Assembly (NCBI GenBank): GCA_016791425.1
Contig: JAEUMQ010000013.1
Coordinates: 124,001 to 188,000 of the forward strand
Origin: Hyphomonadaceae bacterium
GTDB taxonomy: Bacteria > Pseudomonadota > Alphaproteobacteria > Caulobacterales > Aquidulcibacteraceae
DNA: 64,000 nucleotides
Direction: 5' to 3'
In this document: positions 18,431 through 27,406 of the stretch, in pieces
Layout: every line of letters starts with the position of its first letter
Numbering within the stretch: the stretch's first letter is position 1
Translations under genes and position numbers: made by a program
Notes under the pieces: model-generated
The model's input: the letters and a program-made list of their open reading frames with translations, nothing else
The model's database searches: none
Told to the model about the DNA's origin: nothing

Positions 18431-19138
18431 TTGGCTGAGGTGATCTTCCCCGGACCCGCCGGCCGCGCCGAAGGCCGCTACATGGAGCCCAAGCGGGAAG
18501 GGGCCCCCATCGCCCTTATCCTGCACGGCCATCCCCGCGCCGGCGGCTCCATGCAGGACCGGGTGACCGTCCAGCTCTACAAGCTCTTCTGCGATTTCGA
18601 CTTCGCGGTGATGCGCTTCAATTTCCGCGGCATCGGCCGCTCCCAGGGCGTCTTCGACAACGGCATGGGCGAGCTCTCCGACGCCGCTTCGGCGCTGGAT
18701 TATCTCCAATCGCTGAACCCCAACGCCGAGCAATGCTGGGTGGGCGGCTTCTCGTTCGGGGCCTGGATCGGGCTGCAGCTCCTGATGCGCCGCCCGGAGA
18801 TCGACGGCTTCATCGCGGCGGCCCCTCCCGCCAACCATTACGATCTGAGCTTTCTCGCGCCCTGCCCGGCGTCCGGCCTCATCGTCTATGGCAACCGCGA
18901 CGGCGTCACGACCGCTCAGGACATGGAGCGGGTGATCGCCCGCATCCGCACGCAGAAGAATATCAAGGTCGATAGCGCCGCGATCGACGGGGCCGACCAT
19001 TTCTTCCGCGACTATTCCGACAAGTCCAAGGATCACCTCGCCGAAGTGGAGCAGCACGCCCGCGCCTATCTGGAGCGCCGCCTGCGGCCACAGGCCGAGC
19101 CGCCGGCCAAGCCCGAGCGCGGCCGCGGCCGCAAATAG
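18431..19138 (+). CDS. Alpha/beta hydrolase
   Basis: A 235-residue alpha/beta-hydrolase-fold protein of the short dienelactone-hydrolase-like or YfbB-like group. Seen: the HGHPRAGGSM oxyanion loop, FNFRGIGRSQG, the nucleophile elbow GGFSFGAW (Ser), a YGNRDGVTT segment supplying Asp, and the catalytic His in GADHFFRDY. The start is the TTG at 18431, which has AAGGAGG six bases upstream. The C-terminal tail (from about 212) is Pro/Arg-rich. It is divergent from iscR. The substrate is unknown; related alphaproteobacterial proteins are annotated only as hydrolases. Confidence 0.85.
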   Translation: MAEVIFPGPAGRAEGRYMEPKREGAPIALILHGHPRAGGSMQDRVTVQLYKLFCDFDFAVMRFNFRGIGRSQGVFDNGMGELSDAASALDYLQSLNPNAEQCWVGGFSFGAWIGLQLLMRRPEIDGFIAAAPPANHYDLSFLAPCPASGLIVYGNRDGVTTAQDMERVIARIRTQKNIKVDSAAIDGADHFFRDYSDKSKDHLAEVEQHARAYLERRLRPQAEPPAKPERGRGRK

Positions 19139-19257
19139 GCGGGACCTCCGTTTTCGTTCGAGAAACCGGGGCCGCGAGCGGATTCAGACCGGCTCGTAAA
19201 ATTAGAAATTAACGTTGCGACTCTACGGTTCACGCCTGGGGGCGTTCTGGACCGCTT

Positions 19258-19800
19258 ATGTCCGAGCAATCGTGGCTCAACCTAGAGAAGGTGTCCGTCC
19301 TGGCGCTCGAGCAGAGCGCTTACGGGATGAAGATCCTCGCTCAGATTCTGCGCGGCTTCGGCATTCGCGAAATCCATGTACCCAAGACGGTGGGCGAAGC
19401 CACGGCGATCGCCAGCCGCTTTCCGCTCAACCTCATCATCGCCGACCCCGGCTTCGATGACGGCAAGGGCCAGGAATTCCTCCGTTGGCTGCGCCGCGCC
19501 GACCAGAACCAGAATCGCTTCGTGCCGATCATCCTGTCGCTCGGCCATTCGACGCCGGCCTCGGTGAAGCTGGCGCGCGATACCGGCGCGAACTTCGTCG
19601 TCGCCAAACCCTATCCGCCCAAGACGCTGCTCGACCGCATCCTTTGGGTGGCGCGCGATAAGCGTCCCTATGTCGAGGTCGGCGACTATGTCGGCCCCGA
19701 TCGCCGCTTCAAGTCGGACGGCCCCCCGAAGAACGTGAAGGGCCGCCGCGAAAACGACCCGGCCAGCGCGCCGGTCCAGGCAGAGGAAAACGCCGCATGA
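19258..19800 (+). CDS. CheY-like receiver domain protein, degenerate
   Basis: A 180-residue single-domain response regulator. The fold is recognisable: VSVLALEQSAYG (beta-1), LNLIIADPGFDD with a possible phospho-acceptor Asp, PIILSLGHST and the conserved Lys in VVAKPYPPKTLL. The acidic pair that normally follows beta-1 (DD) is replaced by LEQS, so metal-dependent phosphorylation may be lost or altered. The C-terminal extension GDYVGPDRRFKSDGPP with GRRENDP is an Arg-containing tail found on many alphaproteobacterial receivers. The stop overlaps the next gene (ATGA), suggesting a working pair. Confidence 0.82.
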   Translation: MSEQSWLNLEKVSVLALEQSAYGMKILAQILRGFGIREIHVPKTVGEATAIASRFPLNLIIADPGFDDGKGQEFLRWLRRADQNQNRFVPIILSLGHSTPASVKLARDTGANFVVAKPYPPKTLLDRILWVARDKRPYVEVGDYVGPDRRFKSDGPPKNVKGRRENDPASAPVQAEENAA

Positions 19801-20291
19801 AACCCGTCGTCCGCACGCACCGCCCAGCGAACCAGCTCGCAGCCGCCGTCCAGACCCGCGGCGGGGTGACCATCGCCGAGGCGCTCCAGCACGCGACCGA
19901 GAACGTGGAGACCCTGCGCGCCGATTACATGGCCGTGCTGGACGAGAAGATCGCGGCGATCGAGGCGTTCACGCGCTCGGTCGGCTTCTCTGGCGACGCC
20001 GAGACCATCCGCAAGGTCTATGCGCTCGCCAACGAAGTGCTGAACGAGGCCGGCGCCTTCGGGCTCGCCGAGCTCAGCGCCGCCGGCCGCAGCCTCTGCG
20101 ACCTCACCGCCGCGCGCGCCGACAGCGAGAGCCTGGATCTCCGCGCCATCCGCGTTCACGTGGAGGCGATGAAGTCCCTCCGCCGCCCGGAAGTGAACGG
20201 CGACGCCCAGATCCGGGCCGCGGTGCTGGAGGGCCTGCGTCAGGTCACCGCCAAGATGGGCGTCAAGCCGACCAGCGGCCCAACGCGCTGA
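19797..20291 (+). CDS. Hypothetical helical protein paired with receiver
   Basis: A 164-residue protein, predicted almost entirely helical (ENVETLRADYMAVLDEKIAAIEA and LANEVLNEAGAFGLAELSAA). There is no signal peptide or membrane segment. It is translationally coupled to the receiver gene (4-nt overlap), so the proteins probably act together. A helical-bundle binding partner or an HPt-like domain would fit, but I find no clear HPt His motif. No family is recognised. Confidence 0.7.
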   Translation: MKPVVRTHRPANQLAAAVQTRGGVTIAEALQHATENVETLRADYMAVLDEKIAAIEAFTRSVGFSGDAETIRKVYALANEVLNEAGAFGLAELSAAGRSLCDLTAARADSESLDLRAIRVHVEAMKSLRRPEVNGDAQIRAAVLEGLRQVTAKMGVKPTSGPTR

Positions 20292-20405
20292 GGACTTTGA
20301 TCCCTGACGTCCTGACGCTGAGGCTCTGATCCTTGACGGCAGGCGGCGAGCTAACCATAGCTAGCGGCCATGTCGCGCATTCAACTGCCGCACCTCTTCT
20401 ATTAT

Positions 20406-20426
20406 CCGCTCTCCTAAAGAGAGCGG
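20406..20426. terminator. Hairpin between receiver operon and tyrS
   Basis: Perfect 8-bp stem ccgctctc / gagagcgg with a 5-nt loop (ctaaa), in the 272-bp gene-free stretch before tyrS. It is followed by CCTTATCT, a weak T-rich run. It may end the upstream operon or lie in the tyrS leader. No T-box features are seen. Confidence 0.45.
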
Positions 20427-20563
20427 CCTTATCTGTTGCCGCAACCACCGGCGGCGTATCTCCCCATTGAGATGGTCTCCGGGAACATCCGGGAGCCCAG
20501 CATGTCAGCAAAACCAAGGTCGCGGCGCATCGCCCGGCGTACGCGCAATGAACGCGGCGCCCG

Positions 20564-21820
20564 ATGACGAAGTCAGCCTTCCTCCGCGCGATCCTCGATC
20601 GCGGCTTCCTCCACCAGTGCACCGATATGGAAGCGCTGGACGCGCTCGCCCAAGATCCGAAAGCCAGGCCGGGCGCGCCGGTCGGCTATATCGGCTTCGA
20701 CCTGACCGCTTCCTCGCTGCACGTCGGCTCGCTGGTGCAGATCATGATGCTGCGCCGTCTCCAGCAGGCCGGCGGCAAGCCCATCGTGCTGATGGGCGGG
20801 GGCACCACCCGCGTAGGCGATCCCTCCGGCCGCGACGAGACGCGCAAGATCCTCACCAGCGAGGAGATCGAAGCGAACAAGGTCTCGATTCTGCGCGTGT
20901 TCGAGAAGTTCCTCGCCTTCGGCGATGGCCCCGCCGACGCGATCATGGTCGATAATTCCGAGTGGCTCCTGAAGCTCAACTACATCGATTTCCTGCGCGA
21001 TGTCGGCAAGCACTTCTCCGTCAACCGCATGCTGACGATGGATTCGGTGAAGCTACGCCTGGAGCGCGAGCAGCCGCTCTCCTTCATCGAGTTCAATTAT
21101 ATGGTGCTGCAGGGCTACGATTTCGTCGAGCTCAACCGCCGCTACAAGTGCGTGCTGCAGATGGGCGGTTCCGACCAATGGGGCAACATCGTCAATGGGG
21201 TCGAGCTTGGCCGGCGCATGGACGGCGTCGAGCTCTTCGGGCTGACGACGCCGCTCATCACCACCTCTTCCGGCGCCAAGATGGGCAAGACCGCGCAAGG
21301 CGCGGTGTGGCTCAATCCAGACCTGCTCAGTCCGTTCGATTACTGGCAGTTCTGGCGCAACACCGAGGACGCCGACGTCGGCCGCTTCCTCAAGCTCTTC
21401 ACGGACATTCCGCCGGCTGAGATCGCCAGGCTCGAAGCGCTGGAGGGCGCCGAGATCAACGACGCCAAGAAGGCGCTCGCCACCGCCGCCACCGCGATGC
21501 TGCACGGCCCGCAGGCCGCCGAAGAAGCCGCCGAAGCCGCGCGCAAGACATTCGAGCAGGGCGTGCGCGCCGAGGGCCTGCCGAGCGTGACGGTCTCCGC
21601 AGCGGAGATCGAGGGAATGCGCATCTCCGCCGCCTTCGAGCGCGCCGGGCTTGTCGCCTCGCGCGGCGAAGCCAAGCGCCACATCGCGGCCGGAGCGCTG
21701 CGCGTGAACGATGCGCCGGTCACGGACGAAAACGCCGCGCTCAGCGCCGCCGATCTCGTCGATGGCGCGGTGAAGCTTTCGCTGGGCAAGAAGAAGCACG
21801 CGCTTCTGCGCGCCGGCTGA
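20564..21820 (+). CDS. tyrS: Tyrosyl-tRNA synthetase
   Basis: Class I aminoacyl-tRNA synthetase charging tRNA-Tyr, 418 residues. The HIGH-equivalent is HVGSL within [14 protein letters not shown], and the KMSKS-equivalent is KMGKT in [32 protein letters not shown] is a hallmark of bacterial TyrRS, and an S4 RNA-binding domain ends the protein ([20 protein letters not shown]). Length and domain order match TyrRS of the TyrZ-like type (KMGKT variant, common in alphaproteobacteria). All catalytic motifs are intact. Confidence 0.95.
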   Translation: MTKSAFLRAILDRGFLHQCTDMEALDALAQDPKARPGAPVGYIGFDLTASSLHVGSLVQIMMLRRLQQAGGKPIVLMGGGTTRVGDPSGRDETRKILTSEEIEANKVSILRVFEKFLAFGDGPADAIMVDNSEWLLKLNYIDFLRDVGKHFSVNRMLTMDSVKLRLEREQPLSFIEFNYMVLQGYDFVELNRRYKCVLQMGGSDQWGNIVNGVELGRRMDGVELFGLTTPLITTSSGAKMGKTAQGAVWLNPDLLSPFDYWQFWRNTEDADVGRFLKLFTDIPPAEIARLEALEGAEINDAKKALATAATAMLHGPQAAEEAAEAARKTFEQGVRAEGLPSVTVSAAEIEGMRISAAFERAGLVASRGEAKRHIAAGALRVNDAPVTDENAALSAADLVDGAVKLSLGKKKHALLRAG

Positions 21821-21845
21821 TCACCACCTCAGCGGATAATCGCAA

Positions 21846-24800
21846 TCAGTTCGCGGCTTCCGGCGCCGGCGCAGGTGGGGCCGCAGGCGCGCGCGGAGCG
21901 CCGGGCGCGCCGCGCGGGCTCGTTGCGCCGCGCGGGGCTGGCCGCGGCGCGGGATTGCGCGAGGTCGGCTCGAAGATGCGCCGGAAGATACCGGGCGTGA
22001 ACGCCGACAGCGGATTGACGCCCACCCGCGCGTTCGCCAGCGGACCGTTCATAGAATAGGTGATGCCGAACATCCCCTCGCCCTCGCGCGAGACGAAGAG
22101 GTCGCCGAGCACCGGCACGTTGCCGAGCACCGAATTGAGCCCGTACGAGGGGGCCGCCACGCCGTCGATGTCGAGATTGTCGCGGCGCATGTCGTAGCTG
22201 CCCGTGGCGGTAAGCCCGAGCGTGGGCCCGACCATCCGCGCCTCGCCGATCGTGACCACGCCGCCAGCCATCGTCGCGGGCGCTTCCAACTCGCTGAACG
22301 AGATGCCGTCGCTGCCGAGCATCTCGCCCATGCCCCGGAGCGACGCCACCGACGACAAGAGCCGCGTCATCGCCGGCACGCGCACGGCGCGGAAATCCTT
22401 GAGCTTCACCACGAACTGCGCGCGCGCCGGCGGCCCCGGCGTCCAGGTCCCTTCCGCTCTCCCCGTCCCCCCGCGCACATTGTCCGCGCCGGTGAGCGCG
22501 AGCACCGCGAAGCCGGCGTCCGGCGCATTGACGAGAATGCGGCTCTGCGGATCGTTCGGCCGCGGCCCGAGGCTCATGGTGAAGGCGCCGTTCGACGAGT
22601 CCGTGCCTTCCGCCGAGAGCGAGACGAGCGCATCGTTGATCACCGCCAGGTTGACCTGCGCGCGCGACAGCGCCGCGCCCCCGCGCATGCCGAGCCGCTC
22701 CACCCGCGCCTGCGCCCGCACCGTGGAGCGCTGCGGCGCTGGCGCTCCCGGCGTCGCGGCTGCCGCTGCGCGCCGATCGGCGGCGCCGCCATCGTCCTCC
22801 ATCCAGGGCGTCGCGTCGAGGAACGCGCCGGTGACATCGACGCTCAACGATCCGTCCCCGGAGCGATCCACCCGCAGCCGCGCATCGGAGCGGTTGGCGA
22901 TGACGAAGCGCGGGAAGACCGCGCTCACGAACTCGTCCCTGCGTGAGATGCGCGCTTCGCCCTGCTGGGCGGCGAGCCCCGGTCCCCTGAGGTCGATGTT
23001 GGAGATCACAAGGCCGCCGTCCGCGGCCCGCGCCACATTGAAGCGCGCCGAACCTGGCTGCCCGACGGGCTTGGTCCACACCCGCCATGGCAGCGCGACG
23101 ATGGCGTTGCGCATCTCGAGCTGCACCTGCGCGCTATCGACCTGATAGCCCCGCCCCGCGCCGCGGACCGTCACCCCGACGCGCCCGCTCGCGACCTGCC
23201 CGATCGGATAGCCGAGCCGCGTGAGGTCGGCGGCGTCGAAATCGCCGGCGATGGAATAGCGCGAAGGCGTACGCGCGCCCTGCGTGAGCGTCTCCACCCA
23301 TTCCAGATGCGTCGTCGACGCCCCGACGCGCAGCGGGCCGCTGATCGTCACGGCGCGCTCGTCGCCGCGGACATTGAGCCGCCCATCGGCGAACGTGACG
23401 CGCCGCTGGCGCTCCAGCCCGCCGACGCCTTCGAACTGTCCGGCCACGTTGAACTTGATGTCCTGAGCCGTGACGTCCGGGCGCATGGGCCGTTGGATCG
23501 TGAGCGCAATGACGCTGCGCCCGACCACCGTGTCCGGCTGCATCGGCAGACTGTCGCCGAGACTGAGCGGCGCCTGGGTGAGCAGTTTCACCGCGCCGCG
23601 CGCATCGCCCGTCGCGCGCGCTGAGATCGTCGCGATCGCGCCTCGTGGAATGAACTGCGGTAGCTCGATCTTGCCGTCCGCGATGCGCAATCCCTCGACG
23701 AAGCCGTCCGCGACGGCGATATCGAGCCGGTTGCCCTGCAGCACTGCGTTGCCGCGCGCGCCCACGAGCGGCGACATCGTGTTGATGTAGCGGAAGCGCG
23801 CATCGTTGAAATTCCAGGCGATGCGCATCGCCTCGTCTCGCAGCACCCCCGCTGCGACGTCGTCGGGCTTGATGTCGAGATGCAGCGACACGTCGGTGAG
23901 GACGCCGCCTTCGACGCTTTCGCCGAGATAGGCGCGCGTCTGTGCGAGCGTCCCCAGCGGCCAGAGCCGCACGATGTCGCGCGCCTGCAAGCGGCCGGTG
24001 ATCCGCCCCTCGAGCGCGGCGCCGGGATGCACCGCGCCGTTTGTCGCCGCCGCCCAATAGATGCGCCCGGTCGCATTCAGCTGCGCTTCGCCGATGCGCG
24101 TCTGGATGCGCGAGAAGTCGAGCGTGCGCGCGGCCGTGTCGTAGCGTCCCTCCACCATGACGTTGCTGAGCGAGGCCGCTTCGGGGAAGACGCCGGGCAC
24201 GTCGAGCACGACCGACGGCAGCGCCGCGGTGAAGGTCGCCGGCGCGCCGCCCTCATCGTGGACGAGCGCTGACGCGTTCCTGAGTTCGATGCGCCCGCCG
24301 ATCCGGTTCTTCGCTCCGGCAAGCGCGATGCGGTCGATCGTGAGCACATCGCTCGCCGGATCGTACCGCCCGTGCAATTGCCCCCCGTCGATGCTGAAGC
24401 GCCCGCCTTCCATCTGCGCGCCGCCGCGGCCCAGCGCGACCTCCCCCTCGAAACGCGTGACGCCGCGCCGGCGGTCGAGGCCGATGTCCAGCGCCGCATT
24501 CATCGGCGAGTTGAGATTGGCGAAGATGCCGAGCGCCGCCGGCGAGAGGATCGCGCTCGGCCGCACGCCGGTCGCGGTGAAATGCACGCGCGCGCCGCTG
24601 AAGGCGGTGTCGGTGGTGAGCGCGATCGCCGCGGGCGCGGGGCCCCGCGGGCCCTCGAGCCGCGCCTGCGCGCGCAGCGAGAGGACGTTCCTGTCGCGCC
24701 GCAGCTCGAACGAGGCCTGGTCCGCGCTCCAGCGCGCGCCGCTGGCCTCGTCGTGGACGACGAGGTGGGCGTCGCTGACCGACAGCAGCCACAGGCGCCC

Positions 24801-25496
24801 GCCAGGGCCGACCGGGCGCAACGCCCGCGCCATCGAATCGAGCACCCGGTTGACCCGCTGCATGATCGTTTCGTCGGAGGCCGGCGCCGGCAGCAGGAGA
24901 TCCGCCTCCGAGCCAGGCGGTCCGAACGCCAGCGCCACCGCCCCATCCCTGCGCCGCTCGACGGTCATGTCGCCGCCAGTGAAATTGGCCCGCGTGAGCC
25001 GGATCTGCCCGATCAGCAGGTGCCGGGGCGAGATCCCGATCGACACCTCGCGACTGGTTGAGAGCGCCGCCCCCGAGCGGTCCTTGAGCACCACGTCGGC
25101 GGCGCGGAGCTCCAGGCCGCGCTGCGCCGTCCAAGCGAGCTCGACCCGGTCGATAGCCACCGGCCGGCCCTCCCGCGCGCTGGAAAGCTCGCTGGCCACC
25201 GCCTCGCGGATGGCCGGCACCTCGACCGGTCCCTGGCTGAGCACCCACCAGGTCATCGCCACGCCGCAGAGCGCGACGGCCACCAGGGTCGCCACCACCT
25301 CGATGAAGACGAAGGTGGAGCTGCGGAAGACGCCCTTCTTCTGCAGCGCCCTCAGGCCGTCGAAATTGAAGACGCGCCGGCGTGGCGTCTCCTCGACATC
25401 GGTGGCAATCTCCAGCCCTGGCGCTCGGAAGCTCGGCCGCGCCGGCCGCTCGCCGCGCAGGTTGAAAGGATCCGGCTCGATGGGAGCAGCGCTCAA
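21846..25496 (-). CDS. AsmA/YhdP-like protein (DUF3971 and AsmA C-terminal region)
   Basis: Very large envelope protein (about 1216 residues) with a single N-terminal membrane helix (FVFIEVVATLVAVALCGVAM) followed by a long beta-rich region resembling DUF3971 and AsmA-like C-terminal domains. Members of this group (YhdP, TamB, AsmA) are bridge-like proteins thought to move phospholipids between membranes. A Pro/Ala-rich tail ends it (from about residue 1185). The start is uncertain: no ATG precedes the helix. A TTG at 25496 leaves a 17-nt overlap with the divergent peroxiredoxin; a TTG at 25568 would overlap it by 89 nt. Confidence 0.82.
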   Translation of the reverse strand: MSAAPIEPDPFNLRGERPARPSFRAPGLEIATDVEETPRRRVFNFDGLRALQKKGVFRSSTFVFIEVVATLVAVALCGVAMTWWVLSQGPVEVPAIREAVASELSSAREGRPVAIDRVELAWTAQRGLELRAADVVLKDRSGAALSTSREVSIGISPRHLLIGQIRLTRANFTGGDMTVERRRDGAVALAFGPPGSEADLLLPAPASDETIMQRVNRVLDSMARALRPVGPGGRLWLLSVSDAHLVVHDEASGARWSADQASFELRRDRNVLSLRAQARLEGPRGPAPAAIALTTDTAFSGARVHFTATGVRPSAILSPAALGIFANLNSPMNAALDIGLDRRRGVTRFEGEVALGRGGAQMEGGRFSIDGGQLHGRYDPASDVLTIDRIALAGAKNRIGGRIELRNASALVHDEGGAPATFTAALPSVVLDVPGVFPEAASLSNVMVEGRYDTAARTLDFSRIQTRIGEAQLNATGRIYWAAATNGAVHPGAALEGRITGRLQARDIVRLWPLGTLAQTRAYLGESVEGGVLTDVSLHLDIKPDDVAAGVLRDEAMRIAWNFNDARFRYINTMSPLVGARGNAVLQGNRLDIAVADGFVEGLRIADGKIELPQFIPRGAIATISARATGDARGAVKLLTQAPLSLGDSLPMQPDTVVGRSVIALTIQRPMRPDVTAQDIKFNVAGQFEGVGGLERQRRVTFADGRLNVRGDERAVTISGPLRVGASTTHLEWVETLTQGARTPSRYSIAGDFDAADLTRLGYPIGQVASGRVGVTVRGAGRGYQVDSAQVQLEMRNAIVALPWRVWTKPVGQPGSARFNVARAADGGLVISNIDLRGPGLAAQQGEARISRRDEFVSAVFPRFVIANRSDARLRVDRSGDGSLSVDVTGAFLDATPWMEDDGGAADRRAAAAATPGAPAPQRSTVRAQARVERLGMRGGAALSRAQVNLAVINDALVSLSAEGTDSSNGAFTMSLGPRPNDPQSRILVNAPDAGFAVLALTGADNVRGGTGRAEGTWTPGPPARAQFVVKLKDFRAVRVPAMTRLLSSVASLRGMGEMLGSDGISFSELEAPATMAGGVVTIGEARMVGPTLGLTATGSYDMRRDNLDIDGVAAPSYGLNSVLGNVPVLGDLFVSREGEGMFGITYSMNGPLANARVGVNPLSAFTPGIFRRIFEPTSRNPAPRPAPRGATSPRGAPGAPRAPAAPPAPAPEAAN

Positions 25497-25950
25497 ACCC
25501 GGAGACCCCGCCCCCGATTTTGATTTGCCGACGGCCGGGGGCGCACGCGTCAGCTTGAAGAGCTTCAAGGGGAAGCCGCTCGTCGTCTACTTCTATCCGA
25601 AGGACGACACGAGCGGTTGTACCCAGGAAGCGTTAGACTTCACTGAAATGGCGGCGAAATTTAAGGCCGCCGGCGCCGCAATTGTAGGCGTCTCGCCTGA
25701 CGCCGTCTCTTCACATGACAAGTTCGCGGCCAAATATGGGCTCAAGGTGCAATTGGCCTCCGATCCCGAGCGCCAAACGATCGAGCGTTACGGCGTCTGG
25801 GTCGAGAAAAGCATGTACGGCCGCAAATACATGGGCGTCGAGCGGGCGACGTTCCTGGTAGGCGCCGACGGTCGTCTCAAGCATATCTGGCGGAAGGTGA
25901 AGGTTAAGGGCCACGCCGAGGACGTGCTGGCCAAGGTTAAGGAACGTTGA
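25480..25950 (+). CDS. bcp: Thioredoxin-dependent peroxiredoxin, BCP type
   Basis: Peroxide-reducing enzyme of 156 residues, cytoplasmic. The peroxidatic Cys lies in YPKDDTSGCTQEALDF; the usual second Cys five residues later (GCTxEAC) is Leu here, so this is a 1-Cys-type or atypical member needing an external resolving partner. Other landmarks are GDPAPDFDLPT, GVSPDAVSSHDKFAAKYGL, and the conserved Arg in VERATFLVGADG. The ATG at 25480 has GAAAGGA upstream. The first codons lie opposite the start of the AsmA-like gene, so the two genes probably have overlapping divergent promoters. Confidence 0.92.
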   Translation: MGAALKPGDPAPDFDLPTAGGARVSLKSFKGKPLVVYFYPKDDTSGCTQEALDFTEMAAKFKAAGAAIVGVSPDAVSSHDKFAAKYGLKVQLASDPERQTIERYGVWVEKSMYGRKYMGVERATFLVGADGRLKHIWRKVKVKGHAEDVLAKVKER

Positions 25951-25977
25951 GACCTCGTCTCATTTCAAAACGTCCAC

Positions 25978-25992
25978 TTAACCACTCATCAA
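25978..25992. promoter_or_regulatory. Candidate CtrA-like site upstream of M23/bactofilin
   Basis: TTAA-N7-TCAA, one mismatch from the CtrA consensus TTAA-N7-TTAA, 161 bp upstream of the M23 peptidase start. CtrA is the master cell-cycle regulator in Caulobacterales. A single one-mismatch match could be chance. Confidence 0.25.
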
Positions 25993-26110
25993 GTCTAATG
26001 GCCCGTCTCTCGCAGGCGGACTGAGCCATGAACTGAAAATCCTGTAAATGGACATACGGCGCTGTTGCAAATAGAGCCGTTTCAGGTTGGAATGCGCCTG
26101 GGTGGGGCAG

Positions 26111-26141
26111 TTTTCAACTGGTCGGCGGTTTTAACTGGTCG
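26111..26141. repeat. Short direct repeat before M23 peptidase
   Basis: ttttcaactggtcg (26111-26124) is nearly repeated as ttttaactggtcg (26129-26141), 12 bp upstream of the M23 start codon. It may be a regulator-binding tandem or chance duplication. Confidence 0.4.
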
Positions 26142-26152
26142 TCAGGCGGGCG

Positions 26153-27406
26153 GTGACGGACATGAGCGAGTTCGGACTGCGGGCGAGGGCGTTTTTCGAC
26201 CGCGTATTCCCTGAGCGTCAGATATACCATCGCAGCGGCGGGACCGTTCGATACGTATCTCTTTCCCCTTCCAAGCAGGCCCTGATGGCGCTGGGTGCCG
26301 TAGGCGTCGCCGGCTGGTGCGTCTACGCCACCGCGAACACGGTCATCGATAATTTCCACGCCTCCAGCCAAAGCACCGAGGTCGATCGCCTCGAAGCGAA
26401 ATACCAGCGTTGGCTCACCGAGGCGCGGGCCCAGTCGCAGGCGGCCCAGGCCCAGCTGACCGAGCGCACCCAGGCCTTCGAGCGCGTCACCAGCGAGTTC
26501 GAGCGCCGCCACGAAGTTCTCCGCAGCCTGCTGGAAATGGCCGGCGGCTCCAACCTGACGTCGGGCGCTCGCCCGATCGAGCGCGATGGCGCGCGCCTGC
26601 TGATGCGCGCCTCGATCGATGAGGCCGAGCCGCGCGTCTCCCGCGCCCTCGCCACCGCCGAGCCGACTTTGGTGCAGACCGTCGGCTTCCGCGCCCGCGT
26701 GGACGCCCTGGAGACCGATCAATCCACAGCTCTTGCAGAGCTCGAGGACAACGTCGTCGAGCGCAGCGAGCAGATGCGCGGCGTGCTGCGGCTGACGGGC
26801 GTCTCCGTCTCCCGCCTGACCGGCGCCGAGGGGGACGATGGTGCGGCCGTGGGCGGCCCGCTCGTCCCGCAGGACCTCATCCAGTATCTCCGCGAAAGCG
26901 GCATGGACACCGCCTTCGCCCACCGGGTCAGCCAGGTCGCGGCCCGCGTCGCGGAATCCCGCCGCCTGCAGGCGGTGGCCGACGCCACCCCCCTCGCCCA
27001 GCCGGTTGCAGTCGACGCCTACCGCGAGACCTCGGGCTACGGCCCTCGCGTCGATCCCTTCACCGGCCGCCCGGCCTTCCATGCCGGCCTCGACCTCACC
27101 GCCTTCGAGCGCGCGCCGGTCGTCGCCACTTCGCCGGGCGTGGTTGCCTATGCCGGCGTCAAGTCCGGCTACGGCTATGTGGTGGAAATCGACCACGGCC
27201 ATGGATTCAAGACTCGTTATGGCCATTTGCGCGATATTCAGGTGAGCCGCGGCGAGCGAGTCGCGATCGGTCAGCGCATCGGCTCGATGGGCTCGACCGG
27301 GCGCAGCACAGGCACGCACCTGCACTATGAGGTCTGGTTCCGCGGCCGCGCTGTGGATCCCATTAATTTCCTGAGGGCTGGTCGACATGTTCACGAGCAA
27401 GGGTAA
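26153..27406 (+). CDS. M23-family metallopeptidase (LmdC-like) with membrane anchor
   Basis: Peptidoglycan endopeptidase of 417 residues. It has an N-terminal membrane helix (ALMALGAVGVAGWCVYATA), a coiled-coil periplasmic region (about 80-130 and 190-220), and a C-terminal LytM/M23 domain. Zinc ligands are visible in FHAGLD (HxxxD) and HLHYEVW (HxH), and GYGYVVEIDHGHGFKTRYGHL matches the family. It overlaps the bactofilin gene by 20 nt, the M23-bactofilin pairing known from stalked alphaproteobacteria, where bactofilin positions the hydrolase. The start is a GTG at 26153; an ATG three codons on is equally possible. Confidence 0.92.
   Translation: MTDMSEFGLRARAFFDRVFPERQIYHRSGGTVRYVSLSPSKQALMALGAVGVAGWCVYATANTVIDNFHASSQSTEVDRLEAKYQRWLTEARAQSQAAQAQLTERTQAFERVTSEFERRHEVLRSLLEMAGGSNLTSGARPIERDGARLLMRASIDEAEPRVSRALATAEPTLVQTVGFRARVDALETDQSTALAELEDNVVERSEQMRGVLRLTGVSVSRLTGAEGDDGAAVGGPLVPQDLIQYLRESGMDTAFAHRVSQVAARVAESRRLQAVADATPLAQPVAVDAYRETSGYGPRVDPFTGRPAFHAGLDLTAFERAPVVATSPGVVAYAGVKSGYGYVVEIDHGHGFKTRYGHLRDIQVSRGERVAIGQRIGSMGSTGRSTGTHLHYEVWFRGRAVDPINFLRAGRHVHEQG

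Noticed and set aside
19190..19216. Possible CtrA site (TAAAATTAGAAATTAACG) before the receiver gene
   Set aside because: The first half-site has two mismatches to TTAA; too weak to report as a feature.
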